The notes: generated from the letters alone by a model not told the origin. Counted from the stretch's first letter, positions 1 to 9,044 are shown. The stretch is DNA of 36,491 bases from a bacterium (GCA_004298665.1 SCQY01000065.1:1-36491), one strand, 5' to 3'. Numbers and translations: made by a program.

Positions 1-91
1 AAATTGCTCCCCGAGTGATAGCAACGGCGCGTGTCCTTTCCGAGCCCGAAAGTTGACGACCGTTTTAGCGGCACAAAGCGAGAATCCTGTC

Positions 92-1168
92 ATGTCCAAG
101 CGCGAACGCGTCGTCGCCGCGATGAGCGGCGGCGTCGACTCCGCCGTTGCGGCGGCGATGCTGGTAGAGGCCGGTTACGAGGTGATTGGTGTCACCATGC
201 GGCTCTACGAACCCACCCGCACCGAACGCAGGGCCAAGAGCTGCTGCGGTGTCGACGATTTCGACGACGCGCGCCGATCCGCCGCCGCAATCGGCATCAA
301 GCACTACGTGGTGAACTTCGAAGAAGCGTTCCGCCGCGAAGTCATCGACCGCTTCGCCGCGGAGTACCTGCGCGGGCGTACCCCCAACCCCTGCGTCCTC
401 TGCAACAACAACCTGAAGCTGGGGACGCTCTGGCGCTACGCCAAACACCTCGGAGCCAACTACGTGGCCACCGGTCACTACGCGCGCCTCGTCCAGGACT
501 CCGATGGGCCCCGCCTCTACCGCGCCGTCGACCATGCCAAGGACCAATCCTATGCCCTGGCGCAGCTCAGCGGCGAGCAGCTCGCCTCGCTTCTCCTGCC
601 CCTGGGAGGCCAGGAGAAGGCGCGCACGCGCGAATTGGCCGCCCAGTTCTCCATGCCGGTGTTCGACAAGCCTGAGTCGCAAGACATCTGCTTCGTCGAA
701 GGCGGCGACTACCGCGACGTGGTCCGCAGGATCAGGCCCGACGCGGAGAGTCCAGGAGAGATCGTCGCCTCCGACGGCCGCACGCTGGGTCAACACGATG
801 GGATCGTCTCCTTCACGGTGGGGCAGCGCCGCGGCCTCCCCGCCAATGCCGGAGGTGACGGCCCCTGGTACGTCACGCGCATCGAACCAGCAACCAGCAC
901 GGTTGTGGTAGGGCGCCGCGACCAGCTGGCCTCCCAAGGCCTGGAGGGCGAGGAGGTCAACCTGATCCGCCCGCTCCCCGAGCGCGTTCTGGCGATGCCG
1001 CGCTACCGCGCTAGCATGGCCCCCGCGCAGGCGCACCTGGAAGGCGATCGCCTTCATCTGCGCTTCGACGAGCCGCAGCGGGCCGTCACCCCGGGACAGT
1101 TGGTGGCTCTCTACGCCGAGGACGGCGAGGAAGTCATCGGCGCGGCGACCATCGCCTGCGCCGTCTGA
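92..1168 (+). CDS. mnmA: tRNA-specific 2-thiouridylase MnmA
   Basis: Cytosolic enzyme that adenylates U34 of the Lys, Glu and Gln tRNAs and adds sulfur to give 2-thiouridine. The N-terminus carries the PP-loop SGGVDS (residues 12-17) that binds ATP. The two cysteines of the family reaction are visible in TPNPCVLC (Cys101) and QDICFVEGGDY (Cys200), followed by the central and C-terminal beta domains. At 358 aa it matches the usual length of about 360 aa. I chose the ATG at 92, just before the PP-loop as in the family, over an in-frame TTG at 53, which would add 13 unconserved residues. No strong ribosome-binding site is seen. Its stop lies 4 bp from the stop of the convergent LysR gene. Family assignment is secure; the exact start is less so. 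Confidence 0.96.
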   Translation: MSKRERVVAAMSGGVDSAVAAAMLVEAGYEVIGVTMRLYEPTRTERRAKSCCGVDDFDDARRSAAAIGIKHYVVNFEEAFRREVIDRFAAEYLRGRTPNPCVLCNNNLKLGTLWRYAKHLGANYVATGHYARLVQDSDGPRLYRAVDHAKDQSYALAQLSGEQLASLLLPLGGQEKARTRELAAQFSMPVFDKPESQDICFVEGGDYRDVVRRIRPDAESPGEIVASDGRTLGQHDGIVSFTVGQRRGLPANAGGDGPWYVTRIEPATSTVVVGRRDQLASQGLEGEEVNLIRPLPERVLAMPRYRASMAPAQAHLEGDRLHLRFDEPQRAVTPGQLVALYAEDGEEVIGAATIACAV

Positions 1169-1172
1169 CGGC

Positions 1173-2084
1173 CTAGAGCAAACGTAGGCCGGGGCGCCGC
1201 TGGCCCACGCCGCGCCGCACGACTTCTTCGAGAACGGCCATCGCGGCGGCGGCGGGCGGCTCCAAGGATCGCTCGGCGAACCACCCCAGCCCTACCACGC
1301 GCGACGGTGCGTCAACGACGCGCCGCACCGCAAAGCCCGCGGGCGTTCGGTCGACGACGCCGGCAGCCGGCAGCAGCGTCACGCCGCGCACCGCATGCAT
1401 CGCCTCCTCCACCAAACGGATCGTCTCGTATTCGTAGACGACGCGCGGGCGAAATCCCGCGCGCTCGCAGGCCGCCTCGATCACGCCCCGCAGGGCGTTC
1501 TCGCTGCCGGGGAGGAGCCAGGGCCGCTCCGCCAACTCGGTGAGATGGAGCTCGCCTTTGCCAGCGCGGTCCGCGGGGAGCACCGCTACCAGCTCCTCGA
1601 CGAACAGCGCTTTGGTGCGCACGCTGCGCAATGACGTAGGAAGGTTGATCAGCGCAACGTCGAGGTGTCCGACGACAAGATCGCGTTCGAGCGTCGTGGT
1701 GGCTCCCTCGGTCAGCGTGAGCGCGACACCGGGGTGCGCGGCGGTCATGCGCTCGAGAAACGACTTGGTCACCAGAGCCACCAAAGTTCCGATGAGCCCG
1801 ATGCGCACGGATCCGCTGCGCCCGCTGGCCAGCGCCTCAATCTCGCGCGCGGCCGCCTGCAAGTGATCCTCCACGGCGCGCGCCGCCTCGAGCAGAACGC
1901 TTCCCGCGGGCGTGGGCTCCACACCATGCGCCGCCCGTCTGAGCAGCTGGGCTCCGAGCTCGCGCTCCAGCGAGCCGACCTGCGCGCTGAGATTGGATTG
2001 GCTCGCCTCGAGTACACCGGCGGCCTTGGCGAAGCCTCCGGCCTCGCAGACCGCTCGGAAGTAACGCAACTGCCGCAACTCCAC
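1173..2084 (-). CDS. LysR-family transcriptional regulator
   Basis: A 303 aa DNA-binding regulator with the standard LysR plan: an N-terminal winged helix-turn-helix (about residues 1-60, with ELRQLRYFRAVCEAGGF and the recognition-helix region ASQSNLSAQVGSLE), then a two-lobed effector-binding domain. It starts with GTG; no clear ribosome-binding site precedes it. It is transcribed away from the MscS-type channel gene at 2145, with 60 bp between the starts. That layout is typical of a LysR protein controlling its divergent neighbour, so the channel gene is a plausible target. The effector cannot be read from sequence. Confidence 0.92.
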   Translation of the reverse strand: MELRQLRYFRAVCEAGGFAKAAGVLEASQSNLSAQVGSLERELGAQLLRRAAHGVEPTPAGSVLLEAARAVEDHLQAAAREIEALASGRSGSVRIGLIGTLVALVTKSFLERMTAAHPGVALTLTEGATTTLERDLVVGHLDVALINLPTSLRSVRTKALFVEELVAVLPADRAGKGELHLTELAERPWLLPGSENALRGVIEAACERAGFRPRVVYEYETIRLVEEAMHAVRGVTLLPAAGVVDRTPAGFAVRRVVDAPSRVVGLGWFAERSLEPPAAAAMAVLEEVVRRGVGQRRPGLRLL

Positions 2085-2115
2085 GCATCACATGTATCGC
2101 ACGGCGCGATTGAAC

Positions 2116-2130
2116 CCCTGCGCGGCAGGG
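2116..2130. promoter_or_regulatory. Inverted repeat between lysR and mscS-like genes, possible operator
   Basis: The arms CCCTGC and GCAGGG are perfectly complementary around a 3 bp centre (GCG). The repeat lies in the 60 bp gap between the divergent LysR and channel genes, 15 bp before the channel start codon. Position and symmetry fit a regulator site, but 6 bp arms can arise by chance in GC-rich DNA. Confidence 0.35.
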
Positions 2131-2144
2131 AACTGGTCTCGAGT

Positions 2145-3188
2145 ATGTTCATCGCTCTTACCGAGGACGTTCGTATCTGGCTTCCGTGGGGCATCGTGGC
2201 CTTCGGCGCGGCGTTGGGCCTGACCGCCGAGCTCGCAGTGCTTCCGAAATTGATCGCGCGAGCGGGCAATCACCGCTTCGCCGCGTACGGGTTCGCGCTT
2301 TCCACGCTGCGCGGCGTCCTGCTCCTGTGGTGCATCGTCGGCGCGATCGACGCGGCACTCGCCTTCGCTGCGATCCCGCAGCGCGCTGACGCGTTTCTCC
2401 ATCGCACGATCGCTCTGATCTTGATCGTTTCGACCACGCTGGTCGCAGCACGCGTGGTCGTAGCCCTCGTCGAGCATTGGGTCGTCGCGGTCGGCCACAC
2501 CCGGCAGTCGCTCACGCTCTTCAATAATCTGACCGCCGTCTCGATCTATGCGCTCGGCCTGCTCATCGCGCTGCAATCGGTCGGCATCTCCATTACGCCG
2601 CTGCTGACGGCGCTGGGCGTCGGAGGCCTAGCCGTAGCGCTGGCCTTGCAAGACACGTTGGCCAACTTCTTCGCCGGCATCCACATCATCGTTTCTCGGC
2701 GCCTTCGGCCTGGCGACAGCATCCGGCTGCAGTCTGGGGAGAGCGGCGTCGTGGCCGACATCACCTGGCGCAACACGCTGGTACGCGACACCTCGAACTC
2801 GATCGTCGTGGTGCCCAACAGCAAAGTCGCGCAGACGATCTTCACGAACTACGATCAGCCTTCTCGGCCCTTCGATTTCGAGGTGACGTTCAAAGTTGCA
2901 TACGAAAGCGACTTAGAGGAAGTGGAGAGCCTCGCGCTGGAGATCGCGCGGAGCGTCATCGCGGACCTTCCCGATGCCGATCCCGGCGCGCACCCAACCG
3001 TCCGCTTCGAAGCATTCGAGGATGCCGGCATCATCACCACAGTGAAGCTCGGCGCGCGGACGTTCGACACCCATCAGCCGGTAAGGCACGAACTCATCAA
3101 ACGCCTCCATAGACGCCTGCGGATGGACAGCACGAAGGGGCTCTATCCGTTTCAAGCCCCGAGCGCCGCTATCCCAACCCAGCGATGA
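2145..3188 (+). CDS. MscS-type mechanosensitive ion channel
   Basis: A 347 aa inner-membrane protein of the small-conductance mechanosensitive channel family, which opens under membrane tension to release solutes after osmotic downshock. Four or so hydrophobic segments fill residues 1-150. The pore-lining helix is recognisable as the Gly/Ala-rich GVGGLAVALALQDTLANF, followed by the beta domain (RPGDSIRL, VVVPNSKV) and a mixed C-terminal domain. The reading frame stays open far upstream through the LysR gene, but the ATG at 2145 starts just before the first membrane segment, so I chose it. AGGGA lies about 12 bp upstream, a weak site. The last 20 bp overlap the 3' end of the convergent GYD gene. 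Confidence 0.93.
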   Translation: MFIALTEDVRIWLPWGIVAFGAALGLTAELAVLPKLIARAGNHRFAAYGFALSTLRGVLLLWCIVGAIDAALAFAAIPQRADAFLHRTIALILIVSTTLVAARVVVALVEHWVVAVGHTRQSLTLFNNLTAVSIYALGLLIALQSVGISITPLLTALGVGGLAVALALQDTLANFFAGIHIIVSRRLRPGDSIRLQSGESGVVADITWRNTLVRDTSNSIVVVPNSKVAQTIFTNYDQPSRPFDFEVTFKVAYESDLEEVESLALEIARSVIADLPDADPGAHPTVRFEAFEDAGIITTVKLGARTFDTHQPVRHELIKRLHRRLRMDSTKGLYPFQAPSAAIPTQR

Positions 3189-3459
3189 AGTCGTCCCACG
3201 GCGTGCAGACCAGCGTCTCCGTAGCGGAGTGGCCGAAGCCGCGGATGATCATCGCGGCGCGCTCGAGCTGCTTGAGGTCGTCGCTCTCCACGACGTCGAG
3301 CACGTCGAAGCGGCCCAGCAGCGCATAACTCTCGCGCCAGTGAACGGCGGGGCAGCGGCGCTTGATCTCCGCCGAAACCTTGTCGGCGATCGCTTTGAAC
3401 TCGCTGGGATCGGTGAACGCCTGTGGCGAGAAGCGGCTGAGGATCGCATAGACGGCCAT
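3169..3459 (-). CDS. GYD-domain small protein
   Basis: A 96 aa protein resembling the GYD family, small alpha/beta proteins with a ferredoxin-like fold and no settled function. The diagnostic LLGRFDVLDVVES segment matches the family's GxYD core. The start is the ATG at 3459 because a strong GGAGGG lies 7 bp upstream; an ATG 15 bp earlier overlaps that ribosome-binding site and is less likely. It lies 69 bp downstream of mqnC on the same strand, so it may be the last gene of the ftsK-mqn run. Its end overlaps the convergent channel gene by 20 bp. Confidence 0.85.
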   Translation of the reverse strand: MAVYAILSRFSPQAFTDPSEFKAIADKVSAEIKRRCPAVHWRESYALLGRFDVLDVVESDDLKQLERAAMIIRGFGHSATETLVCTPWDDFIAGLG

Positions 3460-3528
3460 CGGAGCACCCTCCATTCGGACGATGCCCCGACCTTCGACTC
3501 CGTTGCGGGAAGGCCGCCCGAGCGGGCG

Positions 3529-4620
3529 CTACGCCGTGGCGGTTGCCAGCGCTACGTCGCCGCGCACGTTCCAGTACGTGTCGCGGATGACGGGATTGAA
3601 GCCGGCGTCGCGGATGGCGCGCTCCAAGTCGGCGCGCTTGGCCTGGTTGGTGGCACCCGCCAGCTTCACCACCTGCTCCTCGAGGATCGTGCCGCCCATG
3701 TCGTCGCAGCCGTAGAAGAGAGCGATCTGTCCCATCTTCAGCCCGGGCGTCAGCCACGAGGCCTGCAAGTGCGCGAGGTTGTCGAGGTAGAGCCGCGAGA
3801 TGGCCAGCACGCGCAGGTACTCGTAGCCGCTGGCCTCCTCACCGCGCAGATACGTGTTGTACGGCACGTAGTACCACGGAATGAAGGCCGTGAAGCCGCC
3901 CGGGTTCTCGTCCTGCAACGCGCGGATGACTTCCAGGTGCTGGATGCGCTCCTCCTTGGTCTCCACGCTGCCGAACATCATCGTCGCCGTCGTCGGCATC
4001 CCCAGACGCTGCGCCTTGCGCATCACGTCGACCCAGCCTTCGGGGCCCACCTTGCGCGCGCTGATGCGCTTGCGCACGCGATCCACCAGGATCTCCGCGC
4101 CGGCGCCGGGCAGGGACTTCATCCCCGACTCCTTGAGGGCGATCAGGATCTCCTCGACGCTCTTCTGCTCGACATTCGCAAGGCCCAGTACCTCAGAGAC
4201 GGAGAGCGAGTGGATGTCGACGTTGGGGAACTGCGCCGCCACCTTGCGGAAGAGCTGCGTGAACCACTCCAGCCGCAGCCCCGGGTTGACGCCGCCTTGA
4301 ATCATGATCTGCGTGGCACCCTGCTCGGCGGCGAAGCGCACGTGCTCCAGCACCTCGTCGTGCGACATCGTGTAGCCTTCCTTCGAGCCCTCGTGGCGGT
4401 AGAAGGCACAGAACGTGCAGTGGACGTTGCAGATGTTGGTGTAATTGATGGTCGTGTCGATGACGTAGGTGACGTCGTTGCCGGGGTGCATCTGCAGGCG
4501 CCGGTAGTGCGCGGCGGCCCCCAGCTCGTTGAGCGGTGCCTCCAGGTAGAGACGCACGCCTTCGTCGTAGGTGAGGCGCCCGCCGGAGGCGGCATGATCG
4601 AGCAGACTAGCGAGAGACAC
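3529..4620 (-). CDS. mqnC: Cyclic dehypoxanthinyl futalosine synthase MqnC
   Basis: Radical SAM enzyme of the futalosine route to menaquinone; it cyclises dehypoxanthinyl futalosine. The 363 aa protein carries the iron-sulfur motif CxxxCxxC (Cys64, Cys68, Cys71) in NICNVHCTFCAFYR, the Gly-rich MIQGGVNPG, and the C-terminal LTPGLKMGQIALFYGCDD block typical of MqnC. The start is a GTG at 4620, preceded by GGAGG at a 6 bp spacing. It overlaps the end of the upstream mqnE-mqnA fusion by 14 bp, so the two are probably translated together. The neighbouring genes confirm the pathway; mqnB and mqnD are not in this window. Confidence 0.95.
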   Translation of the reverse strand: MSLASLLDHAASGGRLTYDEGVRLYLEAPLNELGAAAHYRRLQMHPGNDVTYVIDTTINYTNICNVHCTFCAFYRHEGSKEGYTMSHDEVLEHVRFAAEQGATQIMIQGGVNPGLRLEWFTQLFRKVAAQFPNVDIHSLSVSEVLGLANVEQKSVEEILIALKESGMKSLPGAGAEILVDRVRKRISARKVGPEGWVDVMRKAQRLGMPTTATMMFGSVETKEERIQHLEVIRALQDENPGGFTAFIPWYYVPYNTYLRGEEASGYEYLRVLAISRLYLDNLAHLQASWLTPGLKMGQIALFYGCDDMGGTILEEQVVKLAGATNQAKRADLERAIRDAGFNPVIRDTYWNVRGDVALATATA

Positions 4621-6682
4621 GGAGATCCTCCGGCTTGACGAACGGGACGGCGTCGAGCATGCCGGCCTCGCCCAGCTCGTCGTAGAAGCGCGCCAGCCCA
4701 CGCTGTGCACGCTCGTCGAAATTGAAGGTAAGCGTATCGTAGTAGACTTGGTAGAAGCCGGGCCCGCGCGGCTTCTGCTGCTCGGCGGCGGCGATCACGT
4801 CGTCCTTGTGGGTGAGCCCCCAGGCCAGCGATTTGCGCAGCGCGTCGACGCAAGCGGCAACATCGTTGCGGCGGTTCTCCACCGCCTCGCGGCGGGCCGC
4901 CCAGACGGCGTAGACCATCTCCTCGCCCGTCCACTCGTTCCAGAGCGTGCCGAGATCGTAGACGTCGGAGGCACGGGCCTCTTCGCGCGCGTCGATGGCG
5001 CGATCTCCGATGACCAGCGCCGGCACCTCTTCGTTCAAGAAGGAGCGCAGCGGGTCGTCGTGCTCCACGAACGAGGGCTCCACGCCGTAGCGGCGGCGCA
5101 GCAGCAGCTCCAAGAGAGCCCGTCCGGAGGCGCTCTCTTTGGTGACATGGATAGGGCGCCCGCCCAGCAGCGCGGGCGGTACGTCGGAGAGCAGCACCAC
5201 CGAGAGCACCTGCGTGCGTGCACCGATGCAGATGTCCGGCAGCAGCACCAGCTCCTCGTGGTGCTGGGCGTAGAAAAACGAGCTTACGGGCGAGAGGTCT
5301 AACTCTCCGGCCAGCAGTTTGCGGTTGAGCACGGCGGGGACCGTGGACTCGAGGCGTCCGGGATAGACCACCTCGTTGCGGTCGAAGGCGGTGTAGACAG
5401 GCAGATCGTTGGTGTACGAGATGCGCCCGCTGCGCAGCGCGCGCGGTTTCTGCGCCAGCATGGCACGGGCGGTTTCCAGCGCTTTGCCAACCGGATAGGA
5501 GCCGTTGCCCCACCACTGCGGCGCCGACTCCCCTTCGATGCGCCGGCCCTTGGTATCGACGGGGTACTCCGTAGGCGGCTCCCAGTCGTAGGCGAACTCG
5601 TCGTAGCTGGTGTTGCGGCGGACCGGCTCGTAGCCGGCCTCCTCGATCAAGGCACGGAAGACCTTCGCGTCCACGTACTGCCCCGACTGGGTGCCGGCGG
5701 AATGGTAGATGCGTTCCTCGTCGGATTCGCCGTGAGTGCCGTCCATATCGTCGGCGCCAAAGTGAAGCGCCAGCTGGCAGACTTTCAAGCCCTGGATCAT
5801 CCAATAGGCCTTGATGTGGTCGAAGTTGTGCAGCATCAAGCGCGCCACGGCGAACATCCGCAGATCCTGCACGCCCGTCGTCCAGCCGCACGAGTCGAGC
5901 TGGTTGCCGTCGGGGTGGAACGCCAGCGGGATGAAGGCATTATAGCCGGGCGAGCGCTCCTGCGACTCGCGTAGCGCAATCAGATGCTCCACGCGCTCTT
6001 CGAGCGTCTCGATGGTGCCGTAGAGCATCGTGGCGTTCGACGAGACTCCGCGGCGATGGAGGTGCTCGTGGATCTCGAGCCAGCCGGCGGCGTCGACCTT
6101 GCCTGGACAGACGATCGCGCGGAAGCGCGGGCTGAAGACTTCCGCGCCGCCGCCGTTGATATTATCGAGCCCGGCATCGGCCAGCGCGTTCACCGTCTCC
6201 TCGCGGGAGAGGCGATGGCGGCGTGCCATGTAGTCGATCTCGGCGGCCGTGAAGAACGAGAGCTGGGCGTGGGGCAGGCGCTTCTTGAACTCCTGCATCA
6301 GCGGCACCCAGAAGTCCAGCGAAAGCTGCTTGGGATCATGGCCGCCGACGATGTGGATCTGGTTGAAGTTCACGCCCGTCTCGACGGCCTTCTCCAGGAT
6401 CTGCTCCTTGGTCATGCGGACCTTGTGCTCGCTGCGCTCACCCACGGCGAATGAACAGAACGTGCAGCCCGCATAGCAGACGTTGGTCGTGTTCATGTAG
6501 CGATTGTGAACGTAGAAGACGCGATTGCCGCTCTTCTTGCGCTTCTCGTTGGTGGCGAGGCGCCCCAGCCCGTGCAGGTCAGGGGTGCGGAAGAGCGTCA
6601 GACCGTCGTCGAGCGAGAGAGGGATACCCTCGTCGAGCTTGGTTTCGATGGCGCGCAGCGCAGGGTCTAGGAAAGCCGTCAC
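4607..6682 (-). CDS. mqnE-mqnA: Fused aminofutalosine synthase MqnE and chorismate dehydratase MqnA
   Basis: A 691 aa protein joining two menaquinone enzymes that are usually separate. Residues 1 to about 362 are MqnE, a radical SAM enzyme with CxxxCxxC (Cys69, Cys73, Cys76 in VCYAGCTFCSF) that makes aminofutalosine. Residues about 420-691 are MqnA, chorismate dehydratase, seen in RISYTNDLPVY, GELDLSPVSSFFYA and PALVIGD. A linker of roughly 55 residues (EYPVDTKGRR, QWWGNGSYP) joins them. No stop or frameshift separates the halves. The start is a GTG at 6682 with GGAGG 5 bp upstream; the frame extends further but lacks family similarity. MqnA makes the substrate used by MqnE, so the fusion joins successive steps. 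It lies 100 bp after ftsK and overlaps mqnC. Confidence 0.93.
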   Translation of the reverse strand: MTAFLDPALRAIETKLDEGIPLSLDDGLTLFRTPDLHGLGRLATNEKRKKSGNRVFYVHNRYMNTTNVCYAGCTFCSFAVGERSEHKVRMTKEQILEKAVETGVNFNQIHIVGGHDPKQLSLDFWVPLMQEFKKRLPHAQLSFFTAAEIDYMARRHRLSREETVNALADAGLDNINGGGAEVFSPRFRAIVCPGKVDAAGWLEIHEHLHRRGVSSNATMLYGTIETLEERVEHLIALRESQERSPGYNAFIPLAFHPDGNQLDSCGWTTGVQDLRMFAVARLMLHNFDHIKAYWMIQGLKVCQLALHFGADDMDGTHGESDEERIYHSAGTQSGQYVDAKVFRALIEEAGYEPVRRNTSYDEFAYDWEPPTEYPVDTKGRRIEGESAPQWWGNGSYPVGKALETARAMLAQKPRALRSGRISYTNDLPVYTAFDRNEVVYPGRLESTVPAVLNRKLLAGELDLSPVSSFFYAQHHEELVLLPDICIGARTQVLSVVLLSDVPPALLGGRPIHVTKESASGRALLELLLRRRYGVEPSFVEHDDPLRSFLNEEVPALVIGDRAIDAREEARASDVYDLGTLWNEWTGEEMVYAVWAARREAVENRRNDVAACVDALRKSLAWGLTHKDDVIAAAEQQKPRGPGFYQVYYDTLTFNFDERAQRGLARFYDELGEAGMLDAVPFVKPEDLRVSR

Positions 6683-6782
6683 TTCTTCCTCCAGGCGGAC
6701 CCGCCCCGATTCGCGGCACTCTCGCCGCGCTCCCGCTCTTTCACGTAGAGCATCATCCTTTCGCAAGCCGGTACGACGATTT

Positions 6783-8933
6783 TCAAAGCAGCGTCTGCTC
6801 GGGCCTCGGCTCCAGGAGCGGGCGGAGCTGCTCCAGCTCGCCCAGGCCGATCTGGATCTTGCGCGGCTTGGTCCCTTCGTGAGGGCCCACCACCTTGAAC
6901 TCCTCGAGCTGCTTCATCAAGCGCACGGCACGCGGGTGGCCGATTGAGAACTGCGACTGCAGCTGCGCCGTCGAAGCGTACTGCGTCTCGATGATGAACT
7001 TCGCCGCCTCGTAGCAGAGGGGATCGGCCTGCTTACCGCCGTTCTTCTCGTCGGCGTCGTCGAGCGGCGTGACCTCCACGTCGAGCAGGTTCTCCGGACG
7101 CGCCTGCTGCGCCCAGAACTCCACCAGCCGCGCCACCTCGTTGTTGGTGACCAGGGCGCCTTGACAGCGGATCGGCTTGGGGGCGTCGATGGGCAGGTAG
7201 AGCATGTCGCCGCGCCCCAGCAGCCGCTCCGCTCCCGCCATGTCCAGGATCGTGCGCGAGTCGACTTGCGAGCTGACCGCGAAGGCGATGCGGCTGGGAA
7301 TGTTGGCTTTGATGATGCCGGTGATCACGTCGACGGAGGGGCGCTGCGTGGCCACCACCAGATGGATGCCCGTGGCGCGCGCCAACTGCGCCAAGCGGCA
7401 GATCGTCGTCTCTACTTTCGCCGGTGCCACCAGCATCAAGTCTGCCAGCTCGTCGATCACCACCACCACATACGGCAGGCGTTCCTCGGGATACTTGGCG
7501 TTGTACTCCTCGATCTTGCGCACGCCGGCTTTAGCGAAGCGCTCGTAGCGCTGATCCATCTCCTTGGTGATCTCGAAGAGCGCACCGGCGGCCATGCGCG
7601 CGTCGGTGATCACATCTTTGATCAAATGAGGAATGCCGTTGTAGACGGTGAGTTCGACGCGCTTGGGATCGATGAAGAGCATCTGCACCTGGTCCGGCGT
7701 GGCACTGACCAAGAGCGAGGCGATGATGCCGTTGAGGCAGACGGATTTGCCTGAACCCGTGGCTCCGGCCACCAGCAAGTGCGGCATCTTGCCCAAGTCG
7801 CCGAAGATGGGGCGCCCCGTGATGTCCTTGCCCAGAGCCATCGGCAGCGGCGGGATCTGGCCGCGATGCGGAAGGGCTTCCAGGATCTCGCGGATTGCCA
7901 CGATGGAGACGTTGGCGTTGGGCACTTCGATGCCCACAGCGCTCTTGCCGGGGATGGGCGCCTCGATGCGCACGGAAGGCGACGCCAGCGCCAGCGCCAG
8001 ATCGTCGGCCAGCGCGGAGATACGCGAGATCTTCACGCCGCGCTCGGGCTTGAGCTCGTAGCGCGTGATCGAGGGGCCGCGCTCGATGTGCACCACCTTC
8101 GCGCCCACGCCGAACGAGGCAAGCGTGTCTTCCAGAAGGTGTGCGCGGTTCGACTCGTCGGCCACGCGCACGTCGGGGCGGTCGAAGAGCGCGAGATCGG
8201 GGAGGCGATAGATACGGGGGCGCCCGTCGTCGACCAGCTCGTGCTCGAATGCAGCCTCCGCATTGCGCGGCGCGGGCGGCGCTGCAACGGGGCGCGCGCG
8301 AACGGCAAGCGGGGCCTCGTCCTCGACGTCGATCTCCTCGACCGCCGCGATGACGATCTCCTCCGCGGCCGGAGCCGGGGCCAGCGGCACCTTCGCACGC
8401 GTCTTGGGCCGTGCCGTACGCTCGGGCAGACGCGGCATCACGCGCGCGGCGAAGCGGCTCAGCGCGATGCACCAGCCGGCGAGCACACCGATCACGCGCT
8501 TGAGCGAGACGCCGGTGATCCAGACCAGCACGCCCAGCGCGGCCAGGACGATCACGATGACGCGGCCCGCATCCCCTAAGACGCTGGATAGAGCGCTCGA
8601 GAGCGCGCCGCCGACGACACCGCCCGCCGGACCCAATGCCGCCAACGTCAGCAGGTAGAGCGCGCAGGCGGCGGCCCACAGTGTGCGGATCATCTGCGGG
8701 ACGCTGATCTCCAGGAAAATGATGCCCGCCAAAACGGCGACGAGCCCCGGGAAGCCCCCTGCCGCACGCCCGAAGAGCGTACCGATTCCCCAGCCGGTCC
8801 AACCGCCGAGCGCGCCCGCATGCCGCGGCGAAACCACCGTGACGGCGAGGAGGGCGGCTACCCCCAAGAGAGCGATGCCGACGAGCTCGAAATTGAGACG
8901 GGAAGTTGTCGCTCTACGCTTGACGCGCGCCAT
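6783..8933 (-). CDS. ftsK: DNA translocase FtsK/SpoIIIE
   Basis: Membrane-anchored ATPase that pumps chromosomal DNA through the closing division septum. The 716 aa protein has several hydrophobic segments in about the first 165 residues, a Pro/Ala-rich linker, then the motor: Walker A GATGSGKSV near residue 390 and the Walker B-like YVVVVIDELADLM. The C-terminal gamma domain is a winged helix (TQYASTAQLQSQFSIG, HPRAVRLMKQLEEF) that reads polar guide sequences in other FtsKs. The linker is short compared with E. coli FtsK and the length is closer to SpoIIIE. ATG start. It is divergent from the nuclease gene, 111 bp apart, and heads the run that continues with the mqn genes. Confidence 0.96.
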   Translation of the reverse strand: MARVKRRATTSRLNFELVGIALLGVAALLAVTVVSPRHAGALGGWTGWGIGTLFGRAAGGFPGLVAVLAGIIFLEISVPQMIRTLWAAACALYLLTLAALGPAGGVVGGALSSALSSVLGDAGRVIVIVLAALGVLVWITGVSLKRVIGVLAGWCIALSRFAARVMPRLPERTARPKTRAKVPLAPAPAAEEIVIAAVEEIDVEDEAPLAVRARPVAAPPAPRNAEAAFEHELVDDGRPRIYRLPDLALFDRPDVRVADESNRAHLLEDTLASFGVGAKVVHIERGPSITRYELKPERGVKISRISALADDLALALASPSVRIEAPIPGKSAVGIEVPNANVSIVAIREILEALPHRGQIPPLPMALGKDITGRPIFGDLGKMPHLLVAGATGSGKSVCLNGIIASLLVSATPDQVQMLFIDPKRVELTVYNGIPHLIKDVITDARMAAGALFEITKEMDQRYERFAKAGVRKIEEYNAKYPEERLPYVVVVIDELADLMLVAPAKVETTICRLAQLARATGIHLVVATQRPSVDVITGIIKANIPSRIAFAVSSQVDSRTILDMAGAERLLGRGDMLYLPIDAPKPIRCQGALVTNNEVARLVEFWAQQARPENLLDVEVTPLDDADEKNGGKQADPLCYEAAKFIIETQYASTAQLQSQFSIGHPRAVRLMKQLEEFKVVGPHEGTKPRKIQIGLGELEQLRPLLEPRPEQTLL

Positions 8934-9044
8934 GTGGAACGGGGCTTCGCGTAATAAGCGCGATACTCCTCACCGATAGCAAACGTCGTTGGCAGCGCTT
9001 GGCGGGCGGAACGTCGCGGCTGCGCCACGAACACCGGGAGCGCC

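Noticed and set aside
53..91. TTG start for mnmA, 39 bp upstream of the chosen ATG
   Set aside because: It adds 13 residues without similarity to the family and no ribosome-binding site precedes it. TTGACG here could look like a -35 box, but no -10 box follows at a suitable distance.
1..91. Possible end of an upstream gene
   Set aside because: Stops occur in the first 20 bp but there is too little sequence to support a coding call, and no RNA gene or repeat is visible.
65..1057. Long open frame antisense to mnmA
   Set aside because: High-GC genes often leave the opposite strand open. The predicted protein has no family signature and mnmA on the plus strand is unambiguous. The same applies to other long antisense or shifted frames, for example 3229-4638 plus, 7531-8802 minus, 13821-14675 plus and 26048-27628 minus.
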